A DNA stretch of 64,000 nucleotides, from the NCBI GenBank assembly GCA_945787655.1, contig CALZIJ010000002.1, forward strand, positions 6,697-70,696. Reading direction: 5' to 3'. Each line of letters opens with the position of its first letter. The stretch's first letter is position 1. The DNA comes from Nitrospiria bacterium (GTDB taxonomy: Bacteria > Nitrospirota > Nitrospiria > SBBL01 > JAADHI01). Shown here piece by piece: positions 45,125 through 54,214 of this stretch. The notes under the pieces were generated by a model, which did no database searches, had not been told where the DNA came from, and saw nothing but the letters and a program-made list of their open reading frames with translations. Both the position numbers and the translations under genes were made by a program.

Positions 45125-45197
45125 GATGATTCAAATGTATGTGTTATCTTTATTTTTATTGTAATCATCTTTTGTAAAAATGTAAAAAGGAATACTG

Positions 45198-46781
45198 GTG
45201 ATACCCATGCGATTTGGACCATTCAAAACATATCAAATCGGCTTGTTTAGTTTTCTGGCCGGGATTGTCTTTTACTTGTACTACCCTGTCCTTCTGGGTT
45301 TGGCCGACGATTGGTGGAATGACCCCGATTATTCCCACGGCCTGCTGGTTCCAATCATCAGCTTGTATTTTATTTGGGAAAAAAGAGAAGCGCTGAAAAA
45401 CCTCTCCTTTCGTCCGGATTATCGCGGCCTAATCATTTTATTGGGCAGCGTCAGCCTGCTGACATTAGGGAATGCGGGGTCTGAACTTTTTTTAATGCGG
45501 ATCTCTCTCATCATCACCATTGCGGGGCTCATTATTTTCTTACTTGGATTTGACACCTTAAAAGTCATTCTTTTTCCGATTGGCTTTTTATTTTTTATGA
45601 TTCCCCTTCCGGCCATTGTTTTTAATGCAGTGGCTTTTCCCTTACAACTTTTTGCAGCTCAAACGGCTGCATTTTGCCTGCAAGTCGTTAAAATTCCTGT
45701 CCTTCGGGAAGGAAACCTGATTTATCTCGCATCCTCAATCATGGATGTCACCGAAGCCTGCAGCGGAATCCGGTCATTGATGACGCTTTCCGCATTGGGA
45801 ACCCTTTTTGCCTACATTACTCAAAAAACCAATTTAAAACGCGGGCTAATGATGGCCTCCACCATTCCGATCGCTATTTTTTCCAATGCCTTCCGTGTCA
45901 CCGGGACCGGATTATTAGCTCAGTTTGTGGGAGAAGAAGCGGCTCAGGGATTCTATCATACCTTTACAGGATGGCTTGTTTTCATTGTCGCTTTTATTTT
46001 GTTATTGCTTGTTGGTTATATTTTTTCCAAGTTTCCTGACAAACCCGTGATTGCAAAACCCGCCAGCCCGCCAGCCCGCCAGCCTTCTCAAAAACCCAGA
46101 CCCACATGGATTCCATTAACACTTTCCTTGATGGTTTTAGGAAGCGGCATTTATATTAATCAAAACATTCTGCTTCACGGCCAGCCGGTCATGCTGGAGC
46201 AATCATTATCCGGCATGCCCCTTCATCTTGACCAGGGGCGCGGAGACGACCACCCCTTCGAGGAAAAAACAGTCCGTGTTCTCGGGGTAACGGATTATAT
46301 TAACCGGCTGTATGTTTCTGAACCCGATAACTCAGGTCTTTCTGAATCAGTCTGGTTTTATGCCGGATATTACGCAACACAAAGGACCGGGGCGACTTAC
46401 CACAGCCCTAAAAATTGTCTGCCTGGCAGCGGTTGGGAAATTGTTTCCATAGAAGATCACCCGGTATCCATGGTTTCTGCAGGCGGGACAGCCTCAACAG
46501 AAATCATTAACAAGGTCATTGTTCAAAAAGGGCTGGACCGCCAGCTCATCCTTTATTGGTATCAGGACCGGGGGAGAATCATCACCAGTGAGTATTGGGC
46601 AAAGATTTACTTAATTTGGGATTCCATTACAAAAGGGCGGACGGATGGCTCAATGATTCGGGTTTCCATCCCGATTCCTCGGGGGGATTCCCCGGATAAC
46701 GCCTTGGAACTAGGCCTAAAATATATCCAGAAAGTCTCTCCATATCTCGTAGAATACCTGCCAGGCCCGAACATCGCCTAG
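45198..46781 (+). CDS. xrt: Exosortase fused to an EpsI domain
   Basis: The 527-residue protein combines an eight-helix exosortase (about 10-280) with a C-terminal EpsI-like domain (about 310-520, with YHSPKNCLPGSGW). The exosortase catalytic residues are all present: Cys188 in EACSGIRSL, Arg233 in SNAFRVTG, and His254 in GFYHTFTGW. Exosortases cut PEP-CTERM-type sorting signals and act with exopolysaccharide export. A three-copy 8-bp repeat encodes the PASPPARQP linker between the two domains. GTG start after AAGGA; an ATG three codons later is possible. prsK follows, but no PEP-CTERM substrate or polysaccharide gene is seen in the window. Confidence 0.92.
   Translation: MIPMRFGPFKTYQIGLFSFLAGIVFYLYYPVLLGLADDWWNDPDYSHGLLVPIISLYFIWEKREALKNLSFRPDYRGLIILLGSVSLLTLGNAGSELFLMRISLIITIAGLIIFLLGFDTLKVILFPIGFLFFMIPLPAIVFNAVAFPLQLFAAQTAAFCLQVVKIPVLREGNLIYLASSIMDVTEACSGIRSLMTLSALGTLFAYITQKTNLKRGLMMASTIPIAIFSNAFRVTGTGLLAQFVGEEAAQGFYHTFTGWLVFIVAFILLLLVGYIFSKFPDKPVIAKPASPPARQPSQKPRPTWIPLTLSLMVLGSGIYINQNILLHGQPVMLEQSLSGMPLHLDQGRGDDHPFEEKTVRVLGVTDYINRLYVSEPDNSGLSESVWFYAGYYATQRTGATYHSPKNCLPGSGWEIVSIEDHPVSMVSAGGTASTEIINKVIVQKGLDRQLILYWYQDRGRIITSEYWAKIYLIWDSITKGRTDGSMIRVSIPIPRGDSPDNALELGLKYIQKVSPYLVEYLPGPNIA
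46059..46082 (+). repeat. Three tandem copies of CCCGCCAG inside the exosortase gene
   Basis: Three uninterrupted copies of an 8-bp unit encode part of the Pro/Ala-rich linker between exosortase and EpsI domains. The unit length is not a multiple of three, so loss or gain of one copy would shift the frame. Confidence 0.95.
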
Positions 46782-46841
46782 CCAGAATTTCATTCAACTG
46801 CTATTATTCCATAGACCATTAACAACTAGAAGGTCCGTAGA

Positions 46842-48932
46842 ATGGGTTTTTCACCGGCTGCCTTTCCCTTATTGACCAATATTATATTCTCTCTCGGTTT
46901 TGCCATTTTAATCGGAATAAAGGGGGTCCGCCATCCAGCAAATTTGGGCTTCGCTCTGGCCATGCTGGGACAGGCGCTACAGGAAGTCAGTACGTTTTTT
47001 ATCACCACAGCCACACATTCTAATCCAGTGTTTTTTTTAGGAAAGTTTACCCTGCTCTCCTCAGTCATGATGAGTGGGGGATGGTTGATTTTTTCAATCA
47101 CCTTTGCCCGGCCAGACCCGGCTGAAGTACTCAAAAGAAAAGTCCCTTTTATCGGATTTTACCTCTCTCTTCTTCTCTTTCTCTTTTTCCCTGTGTTTGA
47201 AAAAAACCTGTCTGTTGACGGCTTTATACGGACATTATATGTCAGTAACACTGGTTTCGTTTTTTTTATTCTTTACCTGATTCTATTGGTTTCAATACTT
47301 ATGAACCTTGAGCAGACCTTTCGAGAGTCCTCCGGGCTGACACGTTACCGCATCAAGTACATGCTCCTCGGCGCCGGCGCCATTCTCGCTTTAGAAATCT
47401 ATAAAGCCGCTCAAGTGCTTCTTTTTTCTGTTTTTTCACTGGATATTCTTCCTATTTATTCAATCGCCTTGATAATGTCAAACCTGTTGCTCCTTTTTGC
47501 GGTTGTCCGGCACAGGCTGTTAAATGTCGAGGTCTTTGTTTCCCGTTATGTGGTGTATAAGTCCGTGACCCTGCTTGCTGTGGGGGTATATCTGGGTACT
47601 GTCGGTTTAATCATCACAGGGATACAACGTTTTGGAGGAGGGACCTATATTCGACTGGTGCCCATTGTGGTTTTTGCTGCACTTCTGGCCATGATCATTC
47701 TTCTGCTTTCCGACGAATTACGACGAAAAATGCAGACCTTCATCAACGTCCATTTTTACCGGAATAAACATGATTACCGGAATAAATGGCAAGAATTTAC
47801 TTCCTCGGTAGGGTCCAAACTGGCTTTACCTGAATTGCTGCCTTCACTCGTGACCTGGATGTGCGAAACAATGGGCACAAACGACTGCGCCATTTGGTTG
47901 TTAGATAAGGAGCGAAACCGGTATTACCTTGCAAGTCGGCGCGGATTTTCTTCCGCACCTCCCATTTGGTCAGACCAAAGCCAATTAATCGAAACCATTA
48001 AAAAAGGCGGCGGGCCACTAGAATTAACGGATAATAATCTGCGCTTTGAAACGCTTAGCCAGGAAGCGGTTTCATTTTTTGAAGCCAGCCCCGTCACGGC
48101 ATGGATTCCACTTTATTCCAACGAAGAAATGATCGGCGTTTTCTCCCTTGGGAAAAAAATTACCGAAGAGGGCTATGATTACCACGACCTCGAATTATTA
48201 ATGACCATTGCCGACCAGGCGGCCGGTCAAATTGACCGGGTGCGCTTGATTGAAGAGTTAGGCGTCGTTCGTGAACTGAAAGCCATCCATACGCTCTCCT
48301 CTTTTTTTCTGCATGATTTAAAAAACTACACCTCAACCCTGTCTCTTTTAGCTCAAAATGTCACCAAACATGGATCAAATCCCGACTTTCAGAAAGACGC
48401 TTTTAAGACCATTCAAGGCACGGTGGACAAAATGAATCAACTGATCAAACACATCACAGTTGTCGCCAAAGGGCTGGTATTATCCCGATCCGAGGTCGAT
48501 CTGAATGCCCTCATTGAAAGGACGCTTTCAGGCTTGGATGGTGCACTCGGCTTAAAAGGCCGTATTTGTTACCTTTTCGGTGACTTGCCCGTACTTTCAG
48601 CAGATCCCGAACAGCTCGCCAATGTCCTCCGAAACCTGACCATCAACGCCAGTAATGCCAATAAAGAAGGCGGCGTTGTTACTATTGAAACCCGTTTTGA
48701 AAATGAACAGATCTTTTTATCTGTCAGTGACGAAGGGAGCGGGATGACCGAAGAATTTATCTCAACCAAGCTGTTTAAACCCTTACGTACTTCACGGGCA
48801 GCGGGTTGGGGGATCGGACTATTTCAATGCCAACAAATCGTCAAAGCGCATGGCGGGAATATCCTGGTTGAAAGCGAGGTCGGGGTGGGCAGTACTTTTA
48901 CTGTTAAACTGCCCATTGGCGGAGAAAAATAA
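46842..48932 (+). CDS. prsK: PEP-CTERM system histidine kinase PrsK
   Basis: The 696-residue kinase has eight or so N-terminal membrane helices (about 1-290, including MGFSPAAFPLLTNIIF), a GAF domain (about 320-460), and a dimerisation domain with phospho-accepting His491 in FFLHDLKNY. A C-terminal ATPase domain shows NASNANKEGG, DEGSGM and GWGIGLFQCQQIVKAHGG. This architecture next to an exosortase is that of PrsK. Its usual partner PrsR, a sigma-54-activating response regulator, is not encoded within the window. It ends 6 bases before the convergent nuclease gene. Confidence 0.9.
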   Translation: MGFSPAAFPLLTNIIFSLGFAILIGIKGVRHPANLGFALAMLGQALQEVSTFFITTATHSNPVFFLGKFTLLSSVMMSGGWLIFSITFARPDPAEVLKRKVPFIGFYLSLLLFLFFPVFEKNLSVDGFIRTLYVSNTGFVFFILYLILLVSILMNLEQTFRESSGLTRYRIKYMLLGAGAILALEIYKAAQVLLFSVFSLDILPIYSIALIMSNLLLLFAVVRHRLLNVEVFVSRYVVYKSVTLLAVGVYLGTVGLIITGIQRFGGGTYIRLVPIVVFAALLAMIILLLSDELRRKMQTFINVHFYRNKHDYRNKWQEFTSSVGSKLALPELLPSLVTWMCETMGTNDCAIWLLDKERNRYYLASRRGFSSAPPIWSDQSQLIETIKKGGGPLELTDNNLRFETLSQEAVSFFEASPVTAWIPLYSNEEMIGVFSLGKKITEEGYDYHDLELLMTIADQAAGQIDRVRLIEELGVVRELKAIHTLSSFFLHDLKNYTSTLSLLAQNVTKHGSNPDFQKDAFKTIQGTVDKMNQLIKHITVVAKGLVLSRSEVDLNALIERTLSGLDGALGLKGRICYLFGDLPVLSADPEQLANVLRNLTINASNANKEGGVVTIETRFENEQIFLSVSDEGSGMTEEFISTKLFKPLRTSRAAGWGIGLFQCQQIVKAHGGNILVESEVGVGSTFTVKLPIGGEK

Positions 48933-48938
48933 CCGGAA

Positions 48939-49439
48939 TCAATGCCCGCCTTTTTTTAACTGGTATTCCCAGGGCGGGACCGGATCCTTTGTTTTCCATA
49001 ACCCGATTTTCATTTGCCGTGCAGCGTCTTCCAAATCGCCATAGGACATATCATCGGAGCGCTTCCAGGCCCACCAAGCCAGGCCTGCCTTGATCAATTC
49101 CCGGTTGAGGTTGAGACTCTTATCCAACAAAATCACTTCAGCAACCGCCTGTCCCCGTCGATCAAGCTCTTTCACATTGACCTGGACCGGACCGGCAAAA
49201 ACCAGCATGGCGCTAAATTCCTTCGCTTCATTAGAAAATGCTTGACCGGTTTCGGGACAGTCCACATCGGCTAAACGCACCCGAACCAATTTCCCTTTGT
49301 GAAGAATACTGAGTAAATCCCCTTCAATCACATCCATCACCGTGCCATTGAAGGAATACGAAAATGTGGGTCCCGCACCCACGCTCGTAGTTACGAAAAA
49401 AAGAGAAAAAACCAGGACAAAAAGAGGTGTTATTTTCAT
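48939..49439 (-). CDS. Secreted thermonuclease-like (SNase) protein
   Basis: The 166-residue product has a signal peptide (PLFVLVFSLFFVTTSVGA) and a staphylococcal-nuclease-like OB fold (RVRLADVDCPETGQAFSNEAK, LNRELIKAGLAWW). Catalytic positions are partly altered: VxDGD reads VIEGD, and the arginine motif normally DRYGR reads DRRGQ. Activity is therefore uncertain; it may bind nucleic acid or act weakly. It lies beside a BamE-like secreted protein on the same strand. Confidence 0.8.
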   Translation of the reverse strand: MKITPLFVLVFSLFFVTTSVGAGPTFSYSFNGTVMDVIEGDLLSILHKGKLVRVRLADVDCPETGQAFSNEAKEFSAMLVFAGPVQVNVKELDRRGQAVAEVILLDKSLNLNRELIKAGLAWWAWKRSDDMSYGDLEDAARQMKIGLWKTKDPVPPWEYQLKKGGH

Positions 49440-49453
49440 TGGCCTAAAACCAA

Positions 49454-49981
49454 TTATTGCGTTTTGATTGAAGCGAGGTGCCCGTCTTTAAAAAAGAGGA
49501 CTTTACGTTTTGTAAAATAATACCACCGCTCAGTCTTCATAAACGTTCCGATCGCGGGTTTGACTTCCTCAGGTTTTCCCAAACTGGCCTGAACATTTTC
49601 CTGGGTCATGCCGACCAAAACATGACCCCGCCGGATGGCCTCCCGGGTTTCATTATCCAGACCGGGATGTGTTTCAAGATATTGATCTTTTCGTTGTTGT
49701 TCAAAAACACGGTAAGCTTCATTGTACAAGGTATTTTTTTCAGACTTGGAAAGATCCCACCCGGAGATGTAAACAAGATAACCCATCTCTCTCTTTTTCT
49801 TCATATGCGTTAACGTTTCATCACCCGCAACAGGAACAAGCATGGCGATCAATTCTTCCCGCGTTGCTTTTCTACCGGCTTCAAAAAGCCGGTTCAGCAA
49901 TGAAAGAGAGGTCTCATTCAGGGCGTAGGCGGTTGAAGTAACAAAGAAAAAAAACAGGCTATAACATACAATTCGTTTCAA
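49454..49981 (-). CDS. Secreted protein with BamE/SmpA-like C-terminal domain
   Basis: The 175-residue protein begins with a signal peptide (KRIVCYSLFFFFVTSTAYA). A helical region follows, and the last ~60 residues have the small-beta BamE/SmpA-like pattern (RRGHVLVGMTQENVQASLGKPEEV, then ERWYYFTKRKVLFFKDGHL). It has no lipobox cysteine, so it is probably periplasmic rather than a BamE lipoprotein. A TTG start is proposed; a longer reading would begin inside a large inverted repeat. Function unknown. Confidence 0.6.
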   Translation of the reverse strand: MKRIVCYSLFFFFVTSTAYALNETSLSLLNRLFEAGRKATREELIAMLVPVAGDETLTHMKKKREMGYLVYISGWDLSKSEKNTLYNEAYRVFEQQRKDQYLETHPGLDNETREAIRRGHVLVGMTQENVQASLGKPEEVKPAIGTFMKTERWYYFTKRKVLFFKDGHLASIKTQ

Positions 49982-50000
49982 AATGATATCCAGAGGTGAA

Positions 50001-50101
50001 TAGATGAGGAACCCCTGATTCAATCTCGAATGTCAATCAAGCAGTTGACGCCGTCAACTTTTCCGCATTCAAGCCAGACTGAATCAGAGGTTCCTCATCT
50101 A
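50001..50101. repeat. Nested inverted repeat, about 100 bp
   Basis: Outer arms of 26 bases (50001-50026 and 50076-50101) are reverse complements with two mismatches. Inside lie a 5-bp pair (GAATG/CATTC) and the hairpin GTTGAC-GCC-GTCAAC. No T run follows on either strand, so it is not a simple terminator. It resembles a small palindromic mobile or regulatory element between the 87-residue membrane-protein gene and the BamE-like gene. Confidence 0.8.
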
Positions 50102-50168
50102 AAAATTTTATCACAAGCACTGGACAAAATGTCAATATCTCGACAATGAAATGACCCTGATTTTACTT

Positions 50169-50432
50169 TCATCCTGCCACCTGAGTCTTGTCCTGGACTT
50201 GGGGTTCCGCCTGGGTCAGAACAGGTTCTCCCGAAAACGGGGTATCGAGCCTTTTGTAGTCCATCGGGACAGGAATGCCTCTTTTCATAAAGACAAGCAG
50301 TTCACGCGTCACTTCCTTAAAAAGTATACTCAGCTCCGGTCTCAGTTTTTTAAACGCGACAAAAGTCGTTAATGCCAGCAAAAACACAGTTGCAGGGACG
50401 CCTAAACTCACCGCTAAAAATTGGTTAATCAT
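50169..50432 (-). CDS. Small single-span membrane protein of unknown function
   Basis: The 87-residue product has one N-terminal membrane helix (LGVPATVFLLALTTFVAF) and a charged cytoplasmic or periplasmic tail of about 55 residues with several prolines. I know no family for it. A strong ribosome-binding site (AAGGAGG) eight bases before the ATG supports translation. Upstream lie a near-consensus sigma-54 promoter and a palindrome at activator distance, which suggests a regulated gene rather than a chance reading frame. Confidence 0.7.
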   Translation of the reverse strand: MINQFLAVSLGVPATVFLLALTTFVAFKKLRPELSILFKEVTRELLVFMKRGIPVPMDYKRLDTPFSGEPVLTQAEPQVQDKTQVAG

Positions 50433-50500
50433 TTTTTTTCCTCCTTTTATAATCTGTTTTCAGTGATAAACCATGTTGCTCTTATTTATGCCCCAAGATA

Positions 50501-50518
50501 TAGCAATTGCTGTGCCAA
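50501..50518 (-). promoter_or_regulatory. Sigma-54 promoter of the 87-residue membrane protein gene
   Basis: The minus strand reads TTGGCACAGCAATTGCT. TGGCAC and TTGC are exact -24/-12 elements, with GG (50516-50515) and GC (50504-50503) separated by ten bases. The start of transcription would lie near 50491, about 60 bases before the start codon. Confidence 0.85.
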
Positions 50519-50577
50519 AAAATTTTACCTTTTTAAATCAGGTACTTACAGAATCTTACTGCCTTCCACCCCATAAT

Positions 50578-50621
50578 AATGTTTCAAATAGAAACAAATA
50601 TGCGTTTCTATTTGAAACATT
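50578..50621. promoter_or_regulatory. Perfect 18-bp inverted repeat, candidate enhancer for the sigma-54 promoter
   Basis: Two 18-base arms around an eight-base spacer are exact reverse complements. Each arm contains a smaller GTTTC-N5-GAAAC palindrome. It is centred about 108 bases upstream of the predicted sigma-54 start, where enhancer-binding activators usually bind. There is no T run, so a terminator for the upstream ABC operon is unlikely. Confidence 0.6.
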
Positions 50622-50666
50622 CAATAAAATGAAACACCGCTTTTAATGGCTTGGTGAAATGAGGCC

Positions 50667-52688
50667 TTATTCGCCAGAATAGAGGAAACAGCTTGTTTCG
50701 TGGGATGGGCTTAAAACCGAGAGATCAGGGTACTCTTCCCGGCAAACCGGCATGGACTTCGGACAACGAGGGTGGAAATAACACCCCTTTGGTGGATTGA
50801 TGGGAGACGGGAGATCCCCTTCTACCCGAATAATCATGCGTTTCTTTTTGGGGTCCACTTGCGGAACCGCGGAGAGCAGGGCTTGTGTGTAAGGATGTTT
50901 TGGGTTTCCTAAAACCGACTCGACAGAGCCATATTCGACAATGCGGCCCAAATACATGACCGCGACCTCATCGGCAAAATAGTCTACAACTGATAGATCA
51001 TGCGTGATAAATAAATAGGCGAGGCGGTATGTTGACTGTAACTGTTTTAACAAATTCAAAACCTGTGCCTGCACTGAAACATCGAGCGCGCTCGTCGGTT
51101 CATCGCAGATAATCACTTTCGGCTGGACGGCTAAAACGCGAGCGATGCAGATCCGTTGACGCTGACCGCCCGAAAATTCATGCGGGTAACGATCCTTCGC
51201 ATCCGGGGTCAACCCCACCTGGTCCAACAACTCATCCATCCATGTGTCATCATCTTGCGCCTGTTCGACCTTTAGGGCCTTCACCCCTTCCTTTAAAATA
51301 TCTCCCACCAACATTCGGGGATTCAGGGAAGAATAGGGGTCTTGAAAAATGATTTGAAAATCGCTCCGTCTTTGTCGAAGCGCCTCCCTTGAAAGCGTGG
51401 ATAAATCGGTATTTTCCAAAACCACAGCGCCTTCCGTTTGAGGGATTAATTGAAGAATTGCCTTCCCCACAGTGGTCTTTCCACAGCCGGATTCCCCAAC
51501 AAGGGCAACGGTCTTCCCCGGATCGATTTTTAATGACACCCCGTCGACCGCCTTCACATGGCCGACGACCCGCTTAAACAGGCCTTTTTGAACCGGGAAA
51601 TGCACTTTCAAATTCGAAACCTGGAGCAATGTGGACTTTTCATGATCCATACCCGAAACACCCACATCCCCTGTTTTCGAGATATTTTCTTGTAATTTTT
51701 CGGCTTCACGCGCCATTTCCGGCGCATCAACCAGATGACATCGAACCCCGCCCGTTTCAAGGGAGTGCCATTGAGGCACTTCTTTTTCACACCGCTCCCA
51801 CGCATTGTCACAGCGGTTTGAAAAACGGCAGCCCAGAAAAACCTGATTCAGGGCCGGCACCGTGCCCCGGATAATTTCCAGGGCTTCTCCACGCTGTTTG
51901 TTTCCGGGAAGTGAACTGAGCAACTTTTGTGAATAGGGATGGCGTGGATTTTCAAAAAAGGCCTGGCGTTCCGCCATTTCAACAATTTCTCCGGCATACA
52001 TCACCGCCACATGGTCCGCCATTTCTGACACCACTCCAAGGTCATGTGTAATTAACAAAATCGCCATGCCCTTGTCTTTTTGAAGGCGGCGGAGCAAGTC
52101 CAGAATTTGGGCCTGAATCGTTACATCCAAAGCCGTCGTCGGCTCATCGGCGATCAACAAATCAGGTTCTCCCGAAAGTGCAATGGCAATCATCACACGT
52201 TGTTTCATCCCGCCTGAAATTTGATGCGGATACTCATCATAACGCCGGTTTGGATCTGGGATGCCAACCAGATCCAGCAAATCAACGGCACGCGCTCTAG
52301 CCATTTTCGCATCCAGTTTTAAATGATATTCAAGCGTTTCCCGAATCTGCTCCCCGATGCTAATGACCGGATTAAGGCTGGTCATTGGCTCCTGGAATAT
52401 CATCGACATCCGGTTTCCCCGCAAACCCCGCATGGCCACTTCAGGAAGGCCGCATAAATCTTCTCCTTCCAATAAAATCTGTCCCGATTCAATTCGCCCG
52501 GCAGGTTGGGGAACCAGTTTCATAATGGAAAGCGCCGTCATTGATTTCCCGCTACCGGATTCACCCACTAATGCAAAGGTTTCTCCGCGCTGTATATCAA
52601 AAGACACACCATCCACGGCACGGACGATCCCGCCCTCGGTTGAAAACCATGTTTTAAGGCCCTGAATGGATAACAAACTTTGACTCAT
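50667..52688 (-). CDS. Peptide ABC transporter ATPase, two fused subunits (YejF/DppDF type)
   Basis: The 673-residue protein contains two complete ABC ATPase domains. The first has [19 protein letters not shown] and [12 protein letters not shown]; the second has [20 protein letters not shown] and [12 protein letters not shown]. Each is followed by the oligopeptide-transporter C-terminal motif with conserved cysteines ([15 protein letters not shown] and [14 protein letters not shown]). It powers the two permeases encoded upstream in the same operon, in the YejABEF order. Confidence 0.95.
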   Translation of the reverse strand: MSQSLLSIQGLKTWFSTEGGIVRAVDGVSFDIQRGETFALVGESGSGKSMTALSIMKLVPQPAGRIESGQILLEGEDLCGLPEVAMRGLRGNRMSMIFQEPMTSLNPVISIGEQIRETLEYHLKLDAKMARARAVDLLDLVGIPDPNRRYDEYPHQISGGMKQRVMIAIALSGEPDLLIADEPTTALDVTIQAQILDLLRRLQKDKGMAILLITHDLGVVSEMADHVAVMYAGEIVEMAERQAFFENPRHPYSQKLLSSLPGNKQRGEALEIIRGTVPALNQVFLGCRFSNRCDNAWERCEKEVPQWHSLETGGVRCHLVDAPEMAREAEKLQENISKTGDVGVSGMDHEKSTLLQVSNLKVHFPVQKGLFKRVVGHVKAVDGVSLKIDPGKTVALVGESGCGKTTVGKAILQLIPQTEGAVVLENTDLSTLSREALRQRRSDFQIIFQDPYSSLNPRMLVGDILKEGVKALKVEQAQDDDTWMDELLDQVGLTPDAKDRYPHEFSGGQRQRICIARVLAVQPKVIICDEPTSALDVSVQAQVLNLLKQLQSTYRLAYLFITHDLSVVDYFADEVAVMYLGRIVEYGSVESVLGNPKHPYTQALLSAVPQVDPKKKRMIIRVEGDLPSPINPPKGCYFHPRCPKSMPVCREEYPDLSVLSPSHETSCFLYSGE

Positions 52689-52757
52689 GAGCTACGCTTA
52701 TTTTTCACTGAGATAAATACCGGTTAAAGAGAATGAAATAATGATGGTCTTCAAGGC

Positions 52758-54179
52758 TCATCTTCCCCTCAAACGAGGGTCAAACGCATCCCGCACCGCA
52801 TCGGAAAATACATTGGCCGCCAACACCAATACAAACATAAAGATAAAAGCCGCCGTAAGCGACCACCATACAACGGGTTCCCTGGCCAGCTCAAGCCGGG
52901 CGCTGTTAATCATATTGCCCCAGGAAATCATGGCCGGGTCCACCCCCACACCCACATAGGATAATATTGCTTCAGCCAAAACCAATCCGCTGAAATCCAG
53001 TACGACCGCGATCAAAACCAGGTGCATCACATTCGGTAGAATATAATGTGTCATAATCCGTTGGTTTCCAACGCCCAGTGCTTTCGCCGCCTGCACATAC
53101 TCCATTTCCCGGAGCTTCAGGGTTTCTCCACGCAACATTCGGCAAAGACCAATCCAGCTCGTTACACCTAAAATCAGACAAAGAAATAACAGCCGGATAT
53201 CCGCACGTTCTGTGATACTCGCAAAGGCGTCTGCATTTTTGTCCATATAAACCTGTAAAATCAACACGGCCGCCGCGATCAGCAGCACACCAGGAATAGA
53301 ACTTAAGGTCGTATACAAGTACTGGATCGCATCGTCTATTTTCCCGCGAAAATAACCGGCGGATATCCCCAGGAAAATAGCGAAAGGCAGCATCACTAAA
53401 GTCGTCAAGGTCCCGATTACCAGTCCGGTGCGTACCCCCTTGAGCGCCAAATACAAAACATCTTGCCCGACTTTGTCCGTTCCAAAAAGATGATACTTGG
53501 TACTGAGCGGTCCGGCAATCCCCACCACGATAAACACTAACCCCGCTGTGAGCAGAATCGCACGCCATGCCGTTTCTGTTTCACCGCGAATCATTTTTCG
53601 TGTCATTTCTTTTGGCGGAATCTGGTGTTTTTGACTTAAAACCAACATCACCCAGATATAAAACAACACGATAATGCCAATGCCAAAAACAGCACGTTCA
53701 CCCACCCGGGATAAAAGGTCGGGCCACCGATCCGTTTCAGGGTTCACCAAATGCGCCCCGCCATATTTCAATCGCGGGTAAATCCGTTGCTTTGTTCCGT
53801 CCGGGCCTTCAAGCATCTGCTTGTTAAAGGCATGGGTTGCCAATGGCGCAGAATAGGTTTTCTCTACATTATTTTTCAAACCTTCAAGCAGTACATCCAA
53901 CAAGGAAAGGACTTCAGGGTCATATTGCAGGGCCTTGCTTGTGTCAGTCATCGGCAACTGCTTCCTGAAATGCACGGAGTCCATCAGGCCGATTGAAAGA
54001 TAAAAAAGAAGCAGGACCAAGGCGGACATCGCAAAAGGTCGGCGGCGGATCTGCCGCCAGGGGGCAAGCAGGTGCTCCTTTCTCGAAACATAAAACCCAA
54101 ACCCTACGACCAGCACAAGCAGCAGGTAAATCATGCGGTCCGTCCAGAGCAAAGTCCATTGAAAAGGGAACTCCATCAC
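52758..54179 (-). CDS. Peptide ABC transporter permease (YejE/DppC type)
   Basis: The 473-residue inner-membrane protein has N-terminal helices around residues 13-65, an unusually long extracytoplasmic part (about 70-165), and a C-terminal BPD-transport domain with the EAA loop (EMEYVQAAKALGVGNQRIMTHYILPN). It is longer than DppC (about 300 residues). It partners with the adjacent permease and dual ATPase to import peptides or related compounds. Confidence 0.92.
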   Translation of the reverse strand: MMEFPFQWTLLWTDRMIYLLLVLVVGFGFYVSRKEHLLAPWRQIRRRPFAMSALVLLLFYLSIGLMDSVHFRKQLPMTDTSKALQYDPEVLSLLDVLLEGLKNNVEKTYSAPLATHAFNKQMLEGPDGTKQRIYPRLKYGGAHLVNPETDRWPDLLSRVGERAVFGIGIIVLFYIWVMLVLSQKHQIPPKEMTRKMIRGETETAWRAILLTAGLVFIVVGIAGPLSTKYHLFGTDKVGQDVLYLALKGVRTGLVIGTLTTLVMLPFAIFLGISAGYFRGKIDDAIQYLYTTLSSIPGVLLIAAAVLILQVYMDKNADAFASITERADIRLLFLCLILGVTSWIGLCRMLRGETLKLREMEYVQAAKALGVGNQRIMTHYILPNVMHLVLIAVVLDFSGLVLAEAILSYVGVGVDPAMISWGNMINSARLELAREPVVWWSLTAAFIFMFVLVLAANVFSDAVRDAFDPRLRGR

Positions 54180-54214
54180 TCAGGCCCCCTGCTTTGCCGT
54201 CATCAGCTTACCGC

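Noticed and set aside
44936-45197. Possible 6S RNA beside the 5-formyltetrahydrofolate cyclo-ligase gene
   Set aside because: The gene pair is common elsewhere, but the gap lacks the long paired arms and open central bubble of 6S RNA; it is better explained by two divergent promoters.
52972-53568. 198-codon frame inside the YejE-like permease on the same strand
   Set aside because: Out-of-frame reading of a clear permease; its Cys/Arg/Gly-rich translation has no membrane helices or family features.
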